From: Verrucomicrobiaceae bacterium
GTDB lineage: Bacteria > Verrucomicrobiota > Verrucomicrobiia > Verrucomicrobiales > DEV007
Direction of reading: 5' to 3'
Length of the DNA: 32,396 nucleotides
NCBI GenBank assembly: GCA_012719225.1
Contig: JAAYAT010000071.1
Coordinates: 1-32,396 of the forward strand
A model generated the notes under the pieces. The model was not told the DNA's origin and did no database searches. It saw only the letters and a list, made by a program, of their open reading frames with translations. Both the position numbers and the translations under genes were made by a program. Shown one piece after another: positions 23,686-32,251 of the stretch (positions are counted from its first letter, which is position 1; each line of letters begins with the position of its first letter).

Positions 23686-26600
23686 ATGATCGCCTGGTTT
23701 GCCCGCAACGGCGTCGCCGCCAACCTGCTGATGATGGCTGTCATGGCGGCCGGCTTGTGGACCCTGTGGTCGGACAAAATCCCGCTCGAAGTCTTTCAGG
23801 ATACCCCTTCGCGTTTCATCTCCGTCAACGTCCCCTACCCCGCCTCCTCGCCCGAGGAGACCGAGGAGACCATCGTCATCAAGATCGAGGAGGCGATCCA
23901 GCAGGTCGGCGGTATCAAACACGTCAATTCCACCGCCGGCAGCGGGGGCGGGACCGTGGTCATCGAGGTCAACGAGACCGAAGATCCGCGCCGCGTCATG
24001 GAAGACGTGAAAATCCGGGTCGATGCCATCCCGAATTTTCCCGCTCTCTCGGAAAGGCCCATCATCCAGCTCGACGATTCCTTTCACTCCGTCATCACCG
24101 TGATCCTCAGCGCCGACATGGCCGAGAAGGATCTCAAACGGCTCGCCGAACAGATCCGCGACGAACTTTCCTCCCTGCCGGGCACCTCCCACGCCGAGAT
24201 CGGCGGGATCCGGGATGAGGAAATCGCCATCGAGATCCCCGAGGCGACCCTGCGGAAATACAATCTCAGCCTCGAGGCGATCAGCCAGGCGATCCGGGCC
24301 AGCGCCATCGACCTGCCCGCCGGAGTCGTCCAGACCGAGTCGGGCGATGTCTCCATCCGCACCCGCGGCCGCGCCTACACCGGCGAGGACTACGCCCGCG
24401 TCCCCGTCCTGACCCGCCCCGACGGGAGCAAGCTCACCCTCGGCGAGATCGCCAAAATCATCGATGGTTTCACCGAGGATCCCCTCATCGTGAAACTGAA
24501 CGGACGCCCCTGCGTCATGATCACGGTGATGCGCGAGGGCAATCAGAACGCCATCACCATCGGCGAGCGGGTCAAAGACTACATCGCCTCGGCCAACAGT
24601 ATCCTCCCGAGCGGGGTCCAGCTCGACTACTGGAACGACCGATCCCGCATCGTCAAAGGCCGCATCGACCTGCTGCGGGAGAACGCCCAGAGCAGTCTCA
24701 TCCTCGTGTTTATCTGCGTGGGGCTCTTCCTGCGGCTGGAGGCGGTCATCTGGATCGGCATGGGCATGATCATGAGTTTCCTCGGGGCCTTCGCCCTGAT
24801 GCCCTATCTCAACGTCACGATCAATCTCTCGTCGCTGATGGGATTCATCCTCGTACTTGGGATCGTCGTCGACGACGCCATCGTCATCAGCGAGAGCTGC
24901 GACTACTACCGAAGTCGCGGGCTCAACCCGCTCGATGCCGCGATCCGGGGGACGAAACGCATGGCCGTGCCCATCACCTTCGGCGTCATCACCACGGTGG
25001 TGGCCTTTCTCCCCATGGCCCTCGACACGACCGATTGGGGCAACATGTTCCGCCCCATCGCGGTGGTCTTCATCGCGGTGATGCTCATCGCCCTCGTCGA
25101 GACCAAACTCATCCTCCCGAGCCACCTCGCCCATCCTTTTCTCGGTCGGGCCGGCGATCTGCTCCGCCCGGTGCATCGTTTCTCCGGAGCGGGCCTGCAG
25201 TGGTTCATCAATCGCGTCTACCGCCCTTCGATCCGGTTTTGCGTGGACAATGCCTACGCCTCTCTCGCGGTGATGCTCGGCGGCCTCGCCATCCTCATCG
25301 GCCTCTATTTCGGCGGACACATCCAGACGGCCTTTTTCCCCCGCATCCCCAGCGAACGCATCGACTGCCGCCTTTCCATGCTCGAGGGAACCCCCTTCGA
25401 AGTCACTGACAAACACATCCAACGCATCTACGAGATCGCCGAGGAGATGCGCGACGAGTACGTCGGTCCCGACGGCCGCAGCGTCATCAAAAACATCGTC
25501 GCCTCCACCGGCACCACCGTGTCCCGGGGACGGCGCATGACCAATTCCCCCGGCTCCCATATTGGCGGGGTCGTCATCGAAACCTACGGCCCGGAAGAGC
25601 GCAGCCTCGAAGCCAACACCGTCGAGATGGCGGCGGAATGGCGCAAACGCATCGGCACCATCGTCGGGGCCGAGGAAATCACCTTCCGCGCCGAGTTCAT
25701 GCGCAGCGGCGATCCCATCGACATTCAACTCACCGGCCCCGAACCCGACGAACTCCTCGAAGTGTCCGAGGAGATCAAACTCTACCTCTCCCAGTTCCCC
25801 GCCCTTTTCGACATCAACGACTCCCTCGATTCGGGGCGGAGCGAGATCCAATTGCGGCTCAAGCCCGAGGCCCGCCAGTTCGGCGTGACCGTCAACGATC
25901 TCGCCAGCCAGGTGCGGCAGGCCTTTTACGGCGACGAGGTCCAGCGCATCCAGCGCGGACGCAACGAAGTCAAGGTGATGCTGCGGCTCCCCCGCGAGGA
26001 ACGGCGCAGCCTCGACACCCTCGACACGATGCGGGTGCGCACCGACGACGGTCTCGAGATTCCCTTCAGCAGCGTGGCCGAGGCCAGCGTGGTGAAAAGT
26101 TTCACCAGCATCCAGCGGGTGGATCGCCGCCGCGCCCTCAACATCACCGCCGACGCCGACAAAAAAACCGTCGACATCGAGCAACTGCGCGCCGAAACCG
26201 GCATCTTTCTCGACGAACTGCTCGCCAACCGCACCCACATCCGCTGGAGCTTCGAAGGCGAAGCCCGCTACCAGAGGGAAAGCAGCGCCCACATGGCCGT
26301 CTCCCTCGTCCTCATCCTCGCGGGGATGTACGCGATCCTCGCCATTCCCTTCCGGAGCTACACCCAACCCTTCATCGTCCTGCTGGTGATTCCCTTCGGC
26401 GCCGTCGGCGCGGTCCTCGGCCACGTCTTCCACGGCATCCCCGTCAACATCATGTCCCTCTTCGGCATCCTCGGCGTTTCCGGTGTGATCGTGAACGACA
26501 CCCTTCTCCTCGTCGACGAGATCAACGACCTCCGCGCCAAGGGCATGCCGCTGCGCGAGGCCGTCCAGCGCGGCGGAGTCCACCGGTTCCGCGCCATTTT

Positions 26601-26910
26601 CCTCACTCAGATCACCACCTTCTTCGGACTCGTCCCGCTGATTTTCAACGGCACCTGGGTCGCCAATCTCGCGCCCTTCTTTTTCAGCACCGGAGCCCAG
26701 AGCACCCACGCCCAGTTCCTCACCCCCGTCTCCGTGGCGATGGGATACGGCTCCCTCTTCGCCACCGTGATCACCCTTTTCCTCGTTCCCCTCACCTACA
26801 TCGCCATGGCCGACCTCGGCCACTGGATCGGAAAAATCCGCACCGATTGCAAGGAAGCCTGGCTCGGGAAACCCGCGACGGGAACCGGCGGCGCGACCGA
26901 AGCTGGCTGA
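23686..26910 (+). CDS. RND efflux transporter permease
   Basis: The 1074-residue protein has the full RND layout: a first helix (NGVAANLLMMAVMAAGLWTL), a large periplasmic loop, and a helix bundle containing GIVVDDAIVISE (about 394-403) with the proton-relay Asp pair. A second half follows with a further loop and LGVSGVIVNDTLLLVDEIND (about 930-948). It belongs to the AcrB/HAE branch, in the SWIM-type group similar to MdtB-like pumps. It exports drugs, detergents or lipids using the proton gradient. The ATG at 23686 is preferred because MIAWFARNGVAAN is the usual opening; a GTG at 23677 would add three residues. It is preceded by the adaptor gene and convergent with the 26928 gene. Confidence 0.95.
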   Translation: MIAWFARNGVAANLLMMAVMAAGLWTLWSDKIPLEVFQDTPSRFISVNVPYPASSPEETEETIVIKIEEAIQQVGGIKHVNSTAGSGGGTVVIEVNETEDPRRVMEDVKIRVDAIPNFPALSERPIIQLDDSFHSVITVILSADMAEKDLKRLAEQIRDELSSLPGTSHAEIGGIRDEEIAIEIPEATLRKYNLSLEAISQAIRASAIDLPAGVVQTESGDVSIRTRGRAYTGEDYARVPVLTRPDGSKLTLGEIAKIIDGFTEDPLIVKLNGRPCVMITVMREGNQNAITIGERVKDYIASANSILPSGVQLDYWNDRSRIVKGRIDLLRENAQSSLILVFICVGLFLRLEAVIWIGMGMIMSFLGAFALMPYLNVTINLSSLMGFILVLGIVVDDAIVISESCDYYRSRGLNPLDAAIRGTKRMAVPITFGVITTVVAFLPMALDTTDWGNMFRPIAVVFIAVMLIALVETKLILPSHLAHPFLGRAGDLLRPVHRFSGAGLQWFINRVYRPSIRFCVDNAYASLAVMLGGLAILIGLYFGGHIQTAFFPRIPSERIDCRLSMLEGTPFEVTDKHIQRIYEIAEEMRDEYVGPDGRSVIKNIVASTGTTVSRGRRMTNSPGSHIGGVVIETYGPEERSLEANTVEMAAEWRKRIGTIVGAEEITFRAEFMRSGDPIDIQLTGPEPDELLEVSEEIKLYLSQFPALFDINDSLDSGRSEIQLRLKPEARQFGVTVNDLASQVRQAFYGDEVQRIQRGRNEVKVMLRLPREERRSLDTLDTMRVRTDDGLEIPFSSVAEASVVKSFTSIQRVDRRRALNITADADKKTVDIEQLRAETGIFLDELLANRTHIRWSFEGEARYQRESSAHMAVSLVLILAGMYAILAIPFRSYTQPFIVLLVIPFGAVGAVLGHVFHGIPVNIMSLFGILGVSGVIVNDTLLLVDEINDLRAKGMPLREAVQRGGVHRFRAIFLTQITTFFGLVPLIFNGTWVANLAPFFFSTGAQSTHAQFLTPVSVAMGYGSLFATVITLFLVPLTYIAMADLGHWIGKIRTDCKEAWLGKPATGTGGATEAG

Positions 26911-26927
26911 ACCGGCCCGCCGGAACG

Positions 26928-27773
26928 TTACTCGCCGGTCAGCGTCAGGACCGCGAAAACCGGTCGGTGATCCGAGGCCATCGCTTCGTCGATGACCCGC
27001 GTCTCCTCGACCCGGAACTGAGCCGCGGAGCGGTAGAAGATGTAGTCGATCCGCGAAGTCGGGTTCTGCGACGGCACCGTCGGCGCGGCGGTCTCGTCGA
27101 TCGCGTTTTTCCACTTTGTTAGAAGCACCCCGACCGGTTCCGCATCGGGCGTGGCGTTCATGTCCCCGGTGAGAATGGTCGGCAACGTGTCCCCCTCGGC
27201 CGCGAAAAGCTCGTTGATGGCGTGGGCCTGATCGACCCGGTCGCTCTCGACATTGTGCTGGAAATGCGTGCTGATGAATCGCAAAGGTTTGCCGTCGGGA
27301 CCCTCCACCGTCACCGCGATGGCCGCCCGCGGGTAGGTTGTCAGTTCGGGCGTCGCCTCGGTGTAGGGGAGCGGATGGATGAGGACGTCGAGAACCGGCA
27401 GGTTCGTGAGCACGGCATTGCCGTAGAGGCCACCCTGGTAGTGTTGGGTCGGACCGTAGTAGCTTTTCAAACCGCACAATTCACCGAGTTTCGCCGCCTG
27501 GTGGACCTTGCCGGAGCGCCGCACCATCACGTCCACTTCCTGCAGCGCGACGAGGTCGGGCTTGACCGCCCGGATCACTTCGGCGAGCCGCTCCAGATCG
27601 TAGACGCCGTCATTGCCCTGTCCGTAGTGGATGTTGTAGCAGAGCACGCGCAGGGAGGATTTCCCGGTGGAATCCGGCGAATCCTGCGCCGGGAGGGTCG
27701 TCGTCAGGGCCATGATACCGAGGATAAGCCCGCCGAGAGGCTTTGCCAGAGAGGGAAGAATGTTTTTCAGCAT
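26928..27773 (-). CDS. Secreted endonuclease/exonuclease/phosphatase-family protein
   Basis: The 281-residue protein has a signal peptide (LGGLILGIMALTTTLPAQ). It shows the EEP fold signatures: VLCYNIHYGQG at the N-terminus, PDLVALQEVD with the metal-binding Glu, THFQHN, TGDMNATPD with catalytic Asp/Asn, RIDYIFY, and a final SDHRPVFAVL with Asp/His. All catalytic motifs appear intact. Family members hydrolyse DNA, phosphoinositides or sphingomyelin; a secreted member like this may act on nucleic acid or phosphodiester substrates outside the cell. The ATG at 27773 is chosen over an earlier frame start because the signal peptide begins there. It is convergent with the RND permease gene, 17 bases apart. 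Confidence 0.9.
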   Translation of the reverse strand: MLKNILPSLAKPLGGLILGIMALTTTLPAQDSPDSTGKSSLRVLCYNIHYGQGNDGVYDLERLAEVIRAVKPDLVALQEVDVMVRRSGKVHQAAKLGELCGLKSYYGPTQHYQGGLYGNAVLTNLPVLDVLIHPLPYTEATPELTTYPRAAIAVTVEGPDGKPLRFISTHFQHNVESDRVDQAHAINELFAAEGDTLPTILTGDMNATPDAEPVGVLLTKWKNAIDETAAPTVPSQNPTSRIDYIFYRSAAQFRVEETRVIDEAMASDHRPVFAVLTLTGE

Positions 27774-27919
27774 TTCAAAAAAGGGGAACAGAAGGTGGAC
27801 CGGTCGGTGCGTCGCGAGAAGGATCACCCGAACCGTAAGAAAACAGAAGCCTGAAATGTCGCCCAGCAGGGACGCAATAACGTCGGCTCACCGGGGACGG
27901 CTCGCCCCTCGTCGCGAAT

Positions 27920-27949
27920 CGATTTCGATTTCGATTTCGATGGCGATGG
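27920..27949. repeat. Tandem hexamer array
   Basis: Three copies of CGATTT (27920-27937) are followed by two copies of CGATGG (27938-27949), five in-phase hexamers in all. The tract is intergenic and could be a replication-slippage tract or part of a dispersed repeat. Confidence 0.85.
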
Positions 27950-28005
27950 TTCGTCCGCTCCCAATTGACTTCGTTTCACTCCGTCCATCTCCGCTTCGCT
28001 CCGAT

Positions 28006-28037
28006 TCCTGACTCCTAGCTCCTGACTCCTAGCTCCT
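28006..28037. repeat. Tandem 14-base repeat, two copies plus a partial
   Basis: TCCTGACTCCTAGC occurs at 28006-28019 and again at 28020-28033, followed by TCCT. The unit itself contains near-repeats of TCCT. It lies about 55 bases before the start of the dehydrogenase pseudogene. Confidence 0.85.
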
Positions 28038-28091
28038 CCCCCCAAAAACTTTCCAGTGGCAAAAAGGCGCAATCCACGCCATAGCATTCCC

Positions 28092-29204
28092 ATGTCGACC
28101 CCCACTTATTTTGTCGTTTCCCGCGAGCAGCACGAGGCCCTGGTCTCCGCCGCTTATCAGCACCGTGGTTACCAGCCGGAGGAATCCGCCGCCGCCGCGC
28201 GCATGTGCAGCGAGGCCTCCTGGCACGGCATCCGCACCCACAACGCCCTCAAGGCCCTCCACCTCGACGAACTCTTCGGCAGCGGAACCGGCGGCTGCGT
28301 CCCCGGCGCGGAGATCGAGATCCGCGAAAGCCGTTTCCCCGCCGTGCAGAGCTGGAACGCCAACCGCAAACTCGGCCAGGCCGTCGCCTGCGAGGCCATC
28401 GAAACCTGTATCCGCCTCGCCGACCAATACGGCAGCGGCACCGTCGCCATCGACAACGCCTTCCACTACCTCTGGGGCGGCGGCTACGTGATGGACGCGG
28501 CGAAGCGCGGCTACATCGCCTAAACCAACTGCACCTCGACCCTCGCGGAGGTCGTGCCTTTTGGCGGAAAATTCCCCACTCTCGGGACCAACCCCCACAG
28601 CTGGGGCTTCCCCACCACCGACGCGGTCGGCTACCCCGTCGTGATCGACTGGGCCACCTCGGAGATCGCCATGGGCAAGGTCCAGCAATACAAACGCGAA
28701 AACAAAAAACTCGAATCCGCCTTCGGCGTCGACAAGGACGGCAATCCCACCGACGACCCCTTCGCCGTGGTCGCCCTGCTCCCTTTCGGTCGGCACAAAG
28801 GCTACGGACTCGGTCTCCTCAATGAACTCTACGGTGCCGCCATCGGCGGTTCCCTCCCCACCCTGCGCGGACGGAACACCGAAGCGGAAGGCACCGGCGA
28901 AAAAACCACCTGCGCCTTTTACTTCCAGATCGTCCATCCCGACGCCATTCATGTCGGCGACTTCTCCAAGGGCCGCAGCCAATCGGAAAACATCACCGCC
29001 GTGCTCAACGACATCCTCGGCCACGGCAACGAGAGCTGCATGCTCCCCGGCACCATCGAGGCCAACAGCGCGAAACTCAGTGAAAAGGCGAACGGACTCC
29101 TCTTCAGCGAGGCCGAGATCAAAGGGTTCATCGAACTCGCCGAAGAATGCGGCCTCGACGCCTCCGCCTGGGCACCCGAATCGCTCCCCGCTTTCGCTGG
29201 CTGA
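28092..29204 (+). pseudogene. Malate/L-lactate dehydrogenase family (Ldh_2) gene with in-frame TAA
   Basis: Reading one frame from the ATG at 28092 to 29204 gives about 370 codons, the normal length for the Ldh_2 malate/L-lactate/ureidoglycolate dehydrogenase family. It has RMCSEASWHGIRTHNALK near the N-terminus, a GSGTVAIDNAFHYLWGGGY segment, FGGKFPTLGTNPHSWGFPT and PFGRHKGYGLGLLNELYG. The frame is broken only by TAA at 28521-28523, immediately after GYIA; TAC or TAT (Tyr) would restore it. The downstream half could restart at GTG 28554 but would lack the N-terminal domain. A single substitution or sequencing error is the simplest reading. There is no other frameshift. Confidence 0.85.
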
Positions 29205-29224
29205 GCGGCCCGAAAGGAAAGAAA

Positions 29225-29256
29225 AAAGCCGGACGGCTCTCGCACCGTCCGGCTTT
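29225..29256. terminator. Bidirectional rho-independent terminator
   Basis: AAAGCCGGACGG (29225-29236) pairs perfectly with CCGTCCGGCTTT (29245-29256) around an 8-base loop. On the minus strand the stem runs into a six-T tract (complement of 29222-29227), a strong terminator for the lipoprotein gene ending at 29293. On the plus strand it has TTTC and may also end the dehydrogenase transcript. Confidence 0.85.
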
Positions 29257-29292
29257 CGGAAAAGGGCTGGAAAAAAATCCGGCTACGACAAC

Positions 29293-29580
29293 TCAGTAAC
29301 GGGGACCGTAGTAGCCCGGCGCGGGCTGTCCGTATTGCTGTTGCTGCTGCATTTGCTTTTTCTCCTTGTTGGAGCCGATCGCGCCCCCGGCGAGACCACC
29401 GACGGCCCCTCCGATGAGAGCTCCGGTACCACGATTGCCGTCACCGGCGACCAGTGCGCCGATCCCGGCACCGGCGGCACCGCCCGTTGCGGCTCCCCGC
29501 TGGGTGGGGGAACATCCGATGGAACTCCCCGCGAGCGCAATGGCCGCGACAACTAGAAACGAAGAGGCGAGTTTTTTCAT
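29293..29580 (-). CDS. Glycine-zipper lipoprotein
   Basis: The 95-residue protein has a lipoprotein signal ([15 protein letters not shown]) with the lipobox Cys at residue 23. It then has a glycine-zipper stretch ([17 protein letters not shown] and [16 protein letters not shown]) and a Gln-rich, tyrosine-rich tail ([19 protein letters not shown]). It should be anchored to the outer or inner membrane, and resembles the many YMGG/glycine-zipper-2TM proteins linked to envelope stress or OmpA-type assembly. Its ATG overlaps the TGA of the NlpC/P60 gene as ATGA, so translation is coupled. A strong terminator follows its stop. Confidence 0.88.
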   Translation of the reverse strand: MKKLASSFLVVAAIALAGSSIGCSPTQRGAATGGAAGAGIGALVAGDGNRGTGALIGGAVGGLAGGAIGSNKEKKQMQQQQQYGQPAPGYYGPRY

Positions 29581-30308
29581 GGTGGAGAAGTTTCGCTTTT
29601 CTTAACTAAACTTTCAAGAAATGTTTTGAGGGGATTCGGCTTTTCCACGGGAACCGGTTTTGGCTCCTCTTTCCGCAAACCGGGAATGGGGCCGAAGCCG
29701 ACGAACCGGGATTTCGACTCCTCGTCCGGCACCACCCAATCGAAGACACTGACCCCGTGAATCGTTTTCCCGCGATAGCGACGCCCGCTGCTCGCGCCGA
29801 AGACGACACCCTGTCCGTCCTCTTCCAGCGTTCCGAGGAAAATCATGACGTGCGAGATCGCGGGGAGCGCCTCCCCCGTCTCGTAGGTCCCCTCCCAGAA
29901 GAGCAGATCGCCCGGTTTCAGCTCCGCGAAAATCGGATCTCCGGTGTCGCTCACCCCGGGAGTCTCCCGCAGCTTGCCGGAGGCCTCGACCCATTCGTAA
30001 AAATCCCGCGAAGACCGAGGGAGCGCCCCGAGACCGAGATCCGAGAGCGCGAACTGCACCGTGCCGGAGCAGTCCATCCCGCCTTTTTTCGGGGAATTGG
30101 AGCCGAACCGGTAGCCCAGTTTCTTTTTTGTCAGCGCCAGGGCATCCTCGATCAGTTCTTTCACCTCCTCGGGCTGGGCCTCGTATTCCACCAGATCCGT
30201 CGGGCGAATCGAGGCCACTGCGACCTTTTCGGCCCGGACCGGAGCGAGGGTCAGGACGCTGAACAGGGTCAGCCCGACGATCTGACAGGGTTTTCCGGAA
30301 CGATGCAC
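29577..30308 (-). CDS. Secreted NlpC/P60-family peptidoglycan endopeptidase
   Basis: The 243-residue protein starts with a short signal segment ([17 protein letters not shown]). The NlpC/P60 catalytic core shows Cys80 in [18 protein letters not shown], and His153 in ISHVMIFLG, with the third polar residue expected a little later. It should cleave peptide stems of cell-wall peptidoglycan. The C-terminus is proline/lysine-rich. The start is GTG at 30308; a sigma-70-like promoter places the transcript start at about the same base, so the message may be leaderless. The stop overlaps the glycine-zipper lipoprotein start (ATGA), tying a wall hydrolase to an envelope lipoprotein. Confidence 0.88.
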   Translation of the reverse strand: MHRSGKPCQIVGLTLFSVLTLAPVRAEKVAVASIRPTDLVEYEAQPEEVKELIEDALALTKKKLGYRFGSNSPKKGGMDCSGTVQFALSDLGLGALPRSSRDFYEWVEASGKLRETPGVSDTGDPIFAELKPGDLLFWEGTYETGEALPAISHVMIFLGTLEEDGQGVVFGASSGRRYRGKTIHGVSVFDWVVPDEESKSRFVGFGPIPGLRKEEPKPVPVEKPNPLKTFLESLVKKSETSPP

Positions 30309-30314
30309 CCTGTG

Positions 30315-30343
30315 ATTCTACACCCCCGCGCCCGGTGGCACAA
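30315..30343 (-). promoter_or_regulatory. Sigma-70-like promoter for the NlpC/P60 gene
   Basis: On the minus strand TTGTGC (30343-30338) and TAGAAT (30320-30315) are 17 bases apart. The -10 matches five of six bases, the -35 only three of six. Transcription would begin near 30308, at the GTG itself. Confidence 0.35.
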
Positions 30344-30471
30344 GCGAGCCGTCGATGGAACAGCGATTCCGAAAGGTCGGCTGCGGGTGGCGCAGCAAAG
30401 CCCACCGATTCGGGGATACTCCCCGTCTGGGGACGGCTGGGGGCGCACGACCAGATTCGTGAAGCGGTTTT

Positions 30472-30497
30472 CCCGCAGTTTTCGGCATGACTGCGGG
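30472..30497. repeat. Perfect 8-bp inverted repeat
   Basis: CCCGCAGT (30472-30479) faces ACTGCGGG (30490-30497) across 10 bases. It lies about 115 bases beyond the transposase stop and may be an IS end structure or a weak terminator; no T tract follows. Confidence 0.6.
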
Positions 30498-30611
30498 TCG
30501 GCGGCTGCTACGAGTGCACGGAGCGGCGGCGGCGCGGGCAGCGCGGTGCTTGCGGGGGAACATACGGGGATCGCATCCGCGGCGCGGCTTCGTGCGCGCC
30601 GGGAAACCGGT

Positions 30612-31808
30612 TCATCCGGGAGGCGGCGGCCACCAGTCCGCGACGCGGAGGTCGGCATCCAGAAGCCGGGCGAAATAGATCGTGGTGCGGCCGTTCCGGA
30701 CGGCGGGCTTGAGGTTGCGCGAGTGGAAGCAGTGAAACACTGCGTGGGCCATGAAGAGCATCAGCCAGAGCACGAGGATGGAGTTGGGATGGTGGTGGAA
30801 GACGTGCCCGGAGTTCCAGTGGGTGCACAACTCGTTGAACCCCTCGTTCTCGATCTTCCAGCGGTCGTGGCCGAAGTCGAACACCGCCCGCCCGGTCGCG
30901 AGCGATGCCGACATGGTCGTGGCCCAGTACCAGGTCGAGTCCACGGGGGTGGTCTTCCACTCGTGGGCGACGCGTTCGCGCTTGACTCCGGTCTCGTGGG
31001 CGTGGACCACCCGCAAGGGCGTAGCGATGGTCTCGGTGGTGAAACCCTCGGCTTGGCGCAGCTCCACCGAGCGTGCCGGACAGCCTCGCTTTGCCTTCCG
31101 GAACTCCTCGGGAGCTTCGGCGGGTAGCAGCCTGCGGGCCTCGTCGAGCAGCTCGGGCTGGTTGGCCTTGAGCGTGGTGACCAGGTGCTTGCCCCGGGCT
31201 AGCAGAACAGCAATCATCGAGGGACGCAGGTAGATCGCGTCGCAGGTGAGCACGTCGAAGCAGCGGGGGTGGTTGTCGAGCACCCTTGCGACCAGCCGCA
31301 GGGCTGCTGCGACCTCGTCCTCGCCGGGGAGCACCGGCTCCAGGTCGAGGTGGAAGCGGAAGCCTTCCGAGATGATCTGCAAGACGACGATGCGGTGGTA
31401 GTATTGGGTGCGCGTCGAGCTTCCTGAGGCGACCTGCCTCTGGAGACAGCGGTGGCAGCAGCGCTTGTAGCTTGAGTGGGTCTCGTGTCCGTCGATGGCG
31501 GCGAGCATCCATCCGTGGCTGGGGGACAGAACCTTGTTGCGTTTAAGTCGGCTGTGGATATGGCCCAGGCACTCACGCAACCCGTCAAGTTCGATCCTCT
31601 CGGAGACGTAGCTCAGTTCGTCGGCGCAAGGCAGGCGCCACCCTCCGAGCCAGCGCCGCATCGCCGAGGAGGAGCGTTGCTGTTCGAGAGCATTGAAGCT
31701 GGGCTGCCTACAGGCGAACATCGCGAAGAAGGCGCGGGCGAACACCTCGGTGGGAATGAGTGCCCAGGAGCGCGAGTCGCTCACCTTCCGCCGCCATGTC
31801 TCGCGCAA
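30612..31808 (-). CDS. DDE transposase of the IS4/ISNCY type
   Basis: The 398-residue frame has the three acidic residues expected of a DDE transposase: Asp106 in LAAIDGHETH, Asp190 in LTCDAIYL, and Glu320 in RWKIENEGFNELCTHW (the R-x3-E block of IS4-type enzymes). The C-terminal MLFMAHAVFHCFHSRNLKPAVR matches related transposases. The start at TTG 31808 is only the first usable codon: the open frame continues upstream to a TAA at 31880-31878. The extra residues (RFLAYEEKVFRL) look like the normal N-terminus of the family, so the true protein probably begins upstream, perhaps by -1 frameshifting from the preceding ORF. No internal breaks are seen. Confidence 0.85.
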   Translation of the reverse strand: MRETWRRKVSDSRSWALIPTEVFARAFFAMFACRQPSFNALEQQRSSSAMRRWLGGWRLPCADELSYVSERIELDGLRECLGHIHSRLKRNKVLSPSHGWMLAAIDGHETHSSYKRCCHRCLQRQVASGSSTRTQYYHRIVVLQIISEGFRFHLDLEPVLPGEDEVAAALRLVARVLDNHPRCFDVLTCDAIYLRPSMIAVLLARGKHLVTTLKANQPELLDEARRLLPAEAPEEFRKAKRGCPARSVELRQAEGFTTETIATPLRVVHAHETGVKRERVAHEWKTTPVDSTWYWATTMSASLATGRAVFDFGHDRWKIENEGFNELCTHWNSGHVFHHHPNSILVLWLMLFMAHAVFHCFHSRNLKPAVRNGRTTIYFARLLDADLRVADWWPPPPG

Positions 31809-31843
31809 GCGGAAGACCTTCTCTTCGTAGGCTAGGAACCGGG

Positions 31844-32251
31844 CTAGGATGAGGTGGGCGGGGCTGGGGGTTTTCGTTTACCGGAGCCGGCGGAGGGCCG
31901 AGCCCGGCTCTTGTGCTCCTTGAGCCTGGCGCGCCCCTGCGAGTTGATCCCCTCGATGAGCGCGAGTGCCGCCCGGCAGTCCTCGACCCACTGGCGGACG
32001 GTCTGCTCAAGATGCTTGGGCACGTAATCCATGGTGGTCTTGCCCTCGTGGGTCCGCCCCAGGTAGAGCGATCGGTGCTTGGCGTCCTCGTCGGTGGCGC
32101 AACGGCAGGAAGGCTTGCCGCAGCGTCGGGCGACCTCGATAAGACTGCCGTGGATCATCCCCTCGGATCGGGAGAGCAGCTGGTGGAGCTGGCTGCGGAG
32201 GCGGCGCTCCTCCGGAGGGAGGGAGACAAGGTTGACTGGGCGGCGGGCCAT
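31844..32251 (-). CDS. DUF6788-type protein upstream of the transposase
   Basis: The 135-residue protein carries IHGSLIEVARRCGKPSCRCATDE, then HRSLYLGRTHEGKTTMDYVPKHLEQTVRQWVEDCR. This is the Cys-containing pattern of the DUF6788 family that is often found near transposases. The C-terminus is basic and proline-rich (ARPSAGSGKRKPPAPP), possibly for nucleic-acid binding. It starts at ATG 32251 after an AT-rich stretch. Its TAG stop at 31846-31844 lies inside the open frame of the transposase, which is in the -1 register relative to it. Its role in transposition is unknown; a regulator or frameshift-fusion partner is possible. Confidence 0.75.
   Translation of the reverse strand: MARRPVNLVSLPPEERRLRSQLHQLLSRSEGMIHGSLIEVARRCGKPSCRCATDEDAKHRSLYLGRTHEGKTTMDYVPKHLEQTVRQWVEDCRAALALIEGINSQGRARLKEHKSRARPSAGSGKRKPPAPPTSS

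Larger units (their letters stand above)
27774..28091. other. Intergenic region with tandem repeats
   Basis: These 318 bases lie between divergent genes and hold two repeat arrays, at 27920-27949 and 28006-28037, both described separately. No gene or clear promoter was seen. Confidence 0.6.
30309..30611. other. Intergenic region left of the IS-like unit
   Basis: These 303 bases hold no convincing gene. They contain the NlpC promoter candidate, a CGGGGA-N3-TCCCCG hairpin (30411-30425) and a CCCGCAGT-N10-ACTGCGGG hairpin (30472-30497). The left end of the IS-like unit presumably lies here, but no terminal inverted repeat was identified. Confidence 0.5.
30612..32251 (-). mobile_element. IS-like unit (DUF6788-type ORF plus DDE transposase)
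   Basis: A transposase and a small upstream ORF are closely packed on the minus strand. The region before them is sharply AT-rich (32250-32290) compared with the rest of the window, consistent with a transferred segment. Terminal inverted repeats and target-site duplications were searched by eye between 30309-30611 and 32252-32396 without success, so the given limits are only the coding limits. Confidence 0.6.

Noticed and set aside
22186-27477. A very long open frame on the minus strand across the RND locus
   Set aside because: It is antisense to the clearly recognised adaptor and permease genes, is rich in Asp/Glu/Gly/His as expected of the complement of GC-rich codons, and shows no domain.
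28224-28240. GGCACG-N6-GC spacing similar to sigma-54 sites
   Set aside because: It is inside the dehydrogenase coding sequence, lacks the CTGCG half, and is the kind of chance match expected in GC-rich DNA.
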